Source: J084 sp964471405 (GTDB lineage: Bacteria; Pseudomonadota; Alphaproteobacteria; Sphingomonadales; Rhodothalassiaceae). Taken from it: DNA of 31,511 nt. This document shows, one piece after another, positions 30,090 to 31,511 of this stretch. A program made the translations under genes and the position numbers. Position 1 is the stretch's first letter, and every line of letters starts with the position of its first letter. The notes below the pieces were generated by a model. It did not search any database, was not told where the DNA came from, and saw nothing but the letters and a program-made list of their open reading frames with translations. The DNA is taken from the NCBI GenBank assembly GCA_964471405.1, contig CAYYGH010000031.1, positions 1 through 31,511 of the forward strand. The letters run 5' to 3'.

Positions 30090-31484
30090 ATGGACGCATC
30101 GCGACAGGCAAAAGCGCCCGGCCGGCCGGTTCATGTGATCGGTGGCGGGCTTGCAGGCTCGGAGGCGGCCTGGCAGCTGGCCCGGGCCGGCGTGCCGGTC
30201 GTGCTGCACGAGATGCGTCCCGTGACCATGACGCCAGCCCATCACACGGGCCGCCTGGCCGAGCTCGTCTGCTCCAACTCCTTCCGTTCGGACGATGCGG
30301 AAAACAACGCGGTAGGCGTGCTGCACGCCGAAATGCGGCTCTTGGGCTCTCTGATCATGAAGGCGGCCGACGAGGCACGCGTGCCGGCAGGCTCGGCACT
30401 GGCCGTCGATCGCGAGATGTTTGCAGAAAGCGTCACCCGGGCGATTGCGAGCCATCCGCTGATCACGGTGGTGCGTGAGGAGGTCACGGCGCTGCCGGGG
30501 CCGGAGGTGGGTGATGTGATCGTCGCGACAGGGCCGCTGACCGGTTCGGCGCTCGCAGAGGACATCCGGCGCACGACCGGTGAGCGGGAGCTCGCCTTCT
30601 TCGATGCCATCGCGCCCATCGTCTATCGGGATTCGATCGATTTCTCCGTGGCCTGGTTCCAGTCCCGCTACGACAAGGGGGACGGGGCGGACTACATCAA
30701 CTGCCCGCTTGACAAGGCGCAGTATGAGGCCTTCATCGACGCGCTGCTGTCGGCCGAGACCATCGCGTTCCGCGAGTGGGAGAAAGACACACCCTATTTC
30801 GAAGGCTGCATGCCGATCGAGGTGATGGCCTCACGCGGCCGCGACACCCTGCGCTTCGGTCCCATGAAGCCGGTGGGACTCACCGATCCGCGCACGGGCC
30901 GGCGCCCCTATGCGGTCGTCCAGCTGCGGCAGGACAACAAGCTCGGCACGCTCTACAACATGGTCGGCTTCCAGACGAAGCTGCGCCATGGCGAGCAGCT
31001 GCGGGTCTTCCGCATGATCCCGGGGCTGGAGAATGCCCAGTTCGCACGCCTTGGCGGGCTGCATCGCAACACCTTCATCCGCTCGCCCAGACTTCTGGAC
31101 TCGCGCCTGCGGCTGAAGGCCTGCCCCCATATCCGCTTTGCCGGCCAGATCACGGGGGTCGAAGGCTATGTGGAATCGGCGGCGATCGGACTGCTGGCCG
31201 GACTTTTCGTGGCCGCCGAACATCGTGGCGTGGCGCTGTCGCCCCCGCCACGCGAGACCGCCCATGGGGCCCTGCTCGCCCATATCACCGAGAATGCCGA
31301 TCCCGAAAGCTTCCAGCCGATGAATGTGAATTTCGGCCTCTTTCCTCCCCTTGCGAAAGACGGCGCCCGCCTGCGTGGGCGCGAACGCAAACGCGCCATG
31401 GCCGCCCGGGCACTGGCCGCGATGGAGACCTGGGCTCACCAGGTTCTTGGAGAGCAAGCGCAGGCGGCACTCGCCGACCACTGA
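30090..31484 (+). CDS. trmFO: tRNA (uracil-5-)-methyltransferase TrmFO (folate/FAD dependent)
   Basis: Methylates U54 in the T-loop of tRNA using methylenetetrahydrofolate as carbon donor and FADH2 as reductant, in the cytoplasm. The 464-aa protein has the N-terminal FAD dinucleotide fold HVIGGGLAGSEAAWQLARAG and then the TrmFO-specific AELVCSNSFRSDDAENNAVG with the first functional Cys. The catalytic Cys lies in FEGCMPIEVMASRGRDTLRFG, and PVGLTDPRTGRRPYAVVQLRQ and NMVGFQTKL are family blocks. Related MnmG is longer (about 620 aa) and lacks these. The gene is complete, ending 27 bases before the window edge. The ATG at 30090 lacks a strong ribosome site. Confidence 0.95.
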   Translation: MDASRQAKAPGRPVHVIGGGLAGSEAAWQLARAGVPVVLHEMRPVTMTPAHHTGRLAELVCSNSFRSDDAENNAVGVLHAEMRLLGSLIMKAADEARVPAGSALAVDREMFAESVTRAIASHPLITVVREEVTALPGPEVGDVIVATGPLTGSALAEDIRRTTGERELAFFDAIAPIVYRDSIDFSVAWFQSRYDKGDGADYINCPLDKAQYEAFIDALLSAETIAFREWEKDTPYFEGCMPIEVMASRGRDTLRFGPMKPVGLTDPRTGRRPYAVVQLRQDNKLGTLYNMVGFQTKLRHGEQLRVFRMIPGLENAQFARLGGLHRNTFIRSPRLLDSRLRLKACPHIRFAGQITGVEGYVESAAIGLLAGLFVAAEHRGVALSPPPRETAHGALLAHITENADPESFQPMNVNFGLFPPLAKDGARLRGRERKRAMAARALAAMETWAHQVLGEQAQAALADH

Positions 31485-31511
31485 GCGGCCGCCAGACCGA
31501 CCGCCAAACCG

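Noticed and set aside
29685..30455. 256-residue minus-strand open frame through the N gap
   Set aside because: It exists only because Ns are read as open, and it overlaps trmFO antisense and the RNA element.

Overview
The window is high-GC DNA with dense short-spaced operons. It carries TrmFO, a stand-alone MotB, a type II secretion (T2SS) cluster and CaiB/BaiF, HIBADH and DUF885 metabolic genes. Together these suggest an alphaproteobacterium, perhaps Rhodospirillales-like; this placement is inference from gene content, with no rRNA or marker tree. Positions 29776-29875 are 100 Ns flanked by two identical 55-bp copies, so this is a draft or metagenome scaffold.

Layout. (1) 207-1367 (+): an alpha-methylacyl-CoA racemase-like CaiB/BaiF enzyme. 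(2) 1394-2654 (-): a DUF488 protein overlapping an unrecognised Cys-containing protein. (3) 2830-11047 (-): six co-directional genes encoding a Tat-exported multicopper oxidase, a SCO-like protein lacking CxxxC, a 680-aa exported protein I do not recognise, a SCO protein with a Met-rich segment, a cytochrome c fused to a periplasmic-binding-like domain, and a membrane-anchored canonical SCO protein. (4) 11048-12339: a long divergent intergenic region with repeated palindromic motifs. (5) 12340-22516 (+): T2SS genes in the order E-F-H-L-M-C-D-I-J, with no gspG or gspK. (6) 22614-26020 (-): motB and a penicillin-acylase-family Ntn hydrolase. (7) 26143-29688 (+): a beta-hydroxyacid dehydrogenase, a DUF885 metallopeptidase-like exported protein and a DUF3800 protein. 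(8) 29664-29962 (-): a probable structured small RNA with its own sigma70-type promoter and U-tract, broken by the scaffold gap. (9) 30090-31484 (+): trmFO.

The best candidate for an undescribed system is the copper/cytochrome operon (3). Three SCO-family proteins serve a single multicopper oxidase, together with a heme-c/solute-binding fusion and a large unknown exported protein. This looks like a dedicated periplasmic copper-dependent redox module; its substrate cannot be read from the sequence. The second candidate is the small RNA at 29664-29930, which has two mutually exclusive folds and a CCUCC element.
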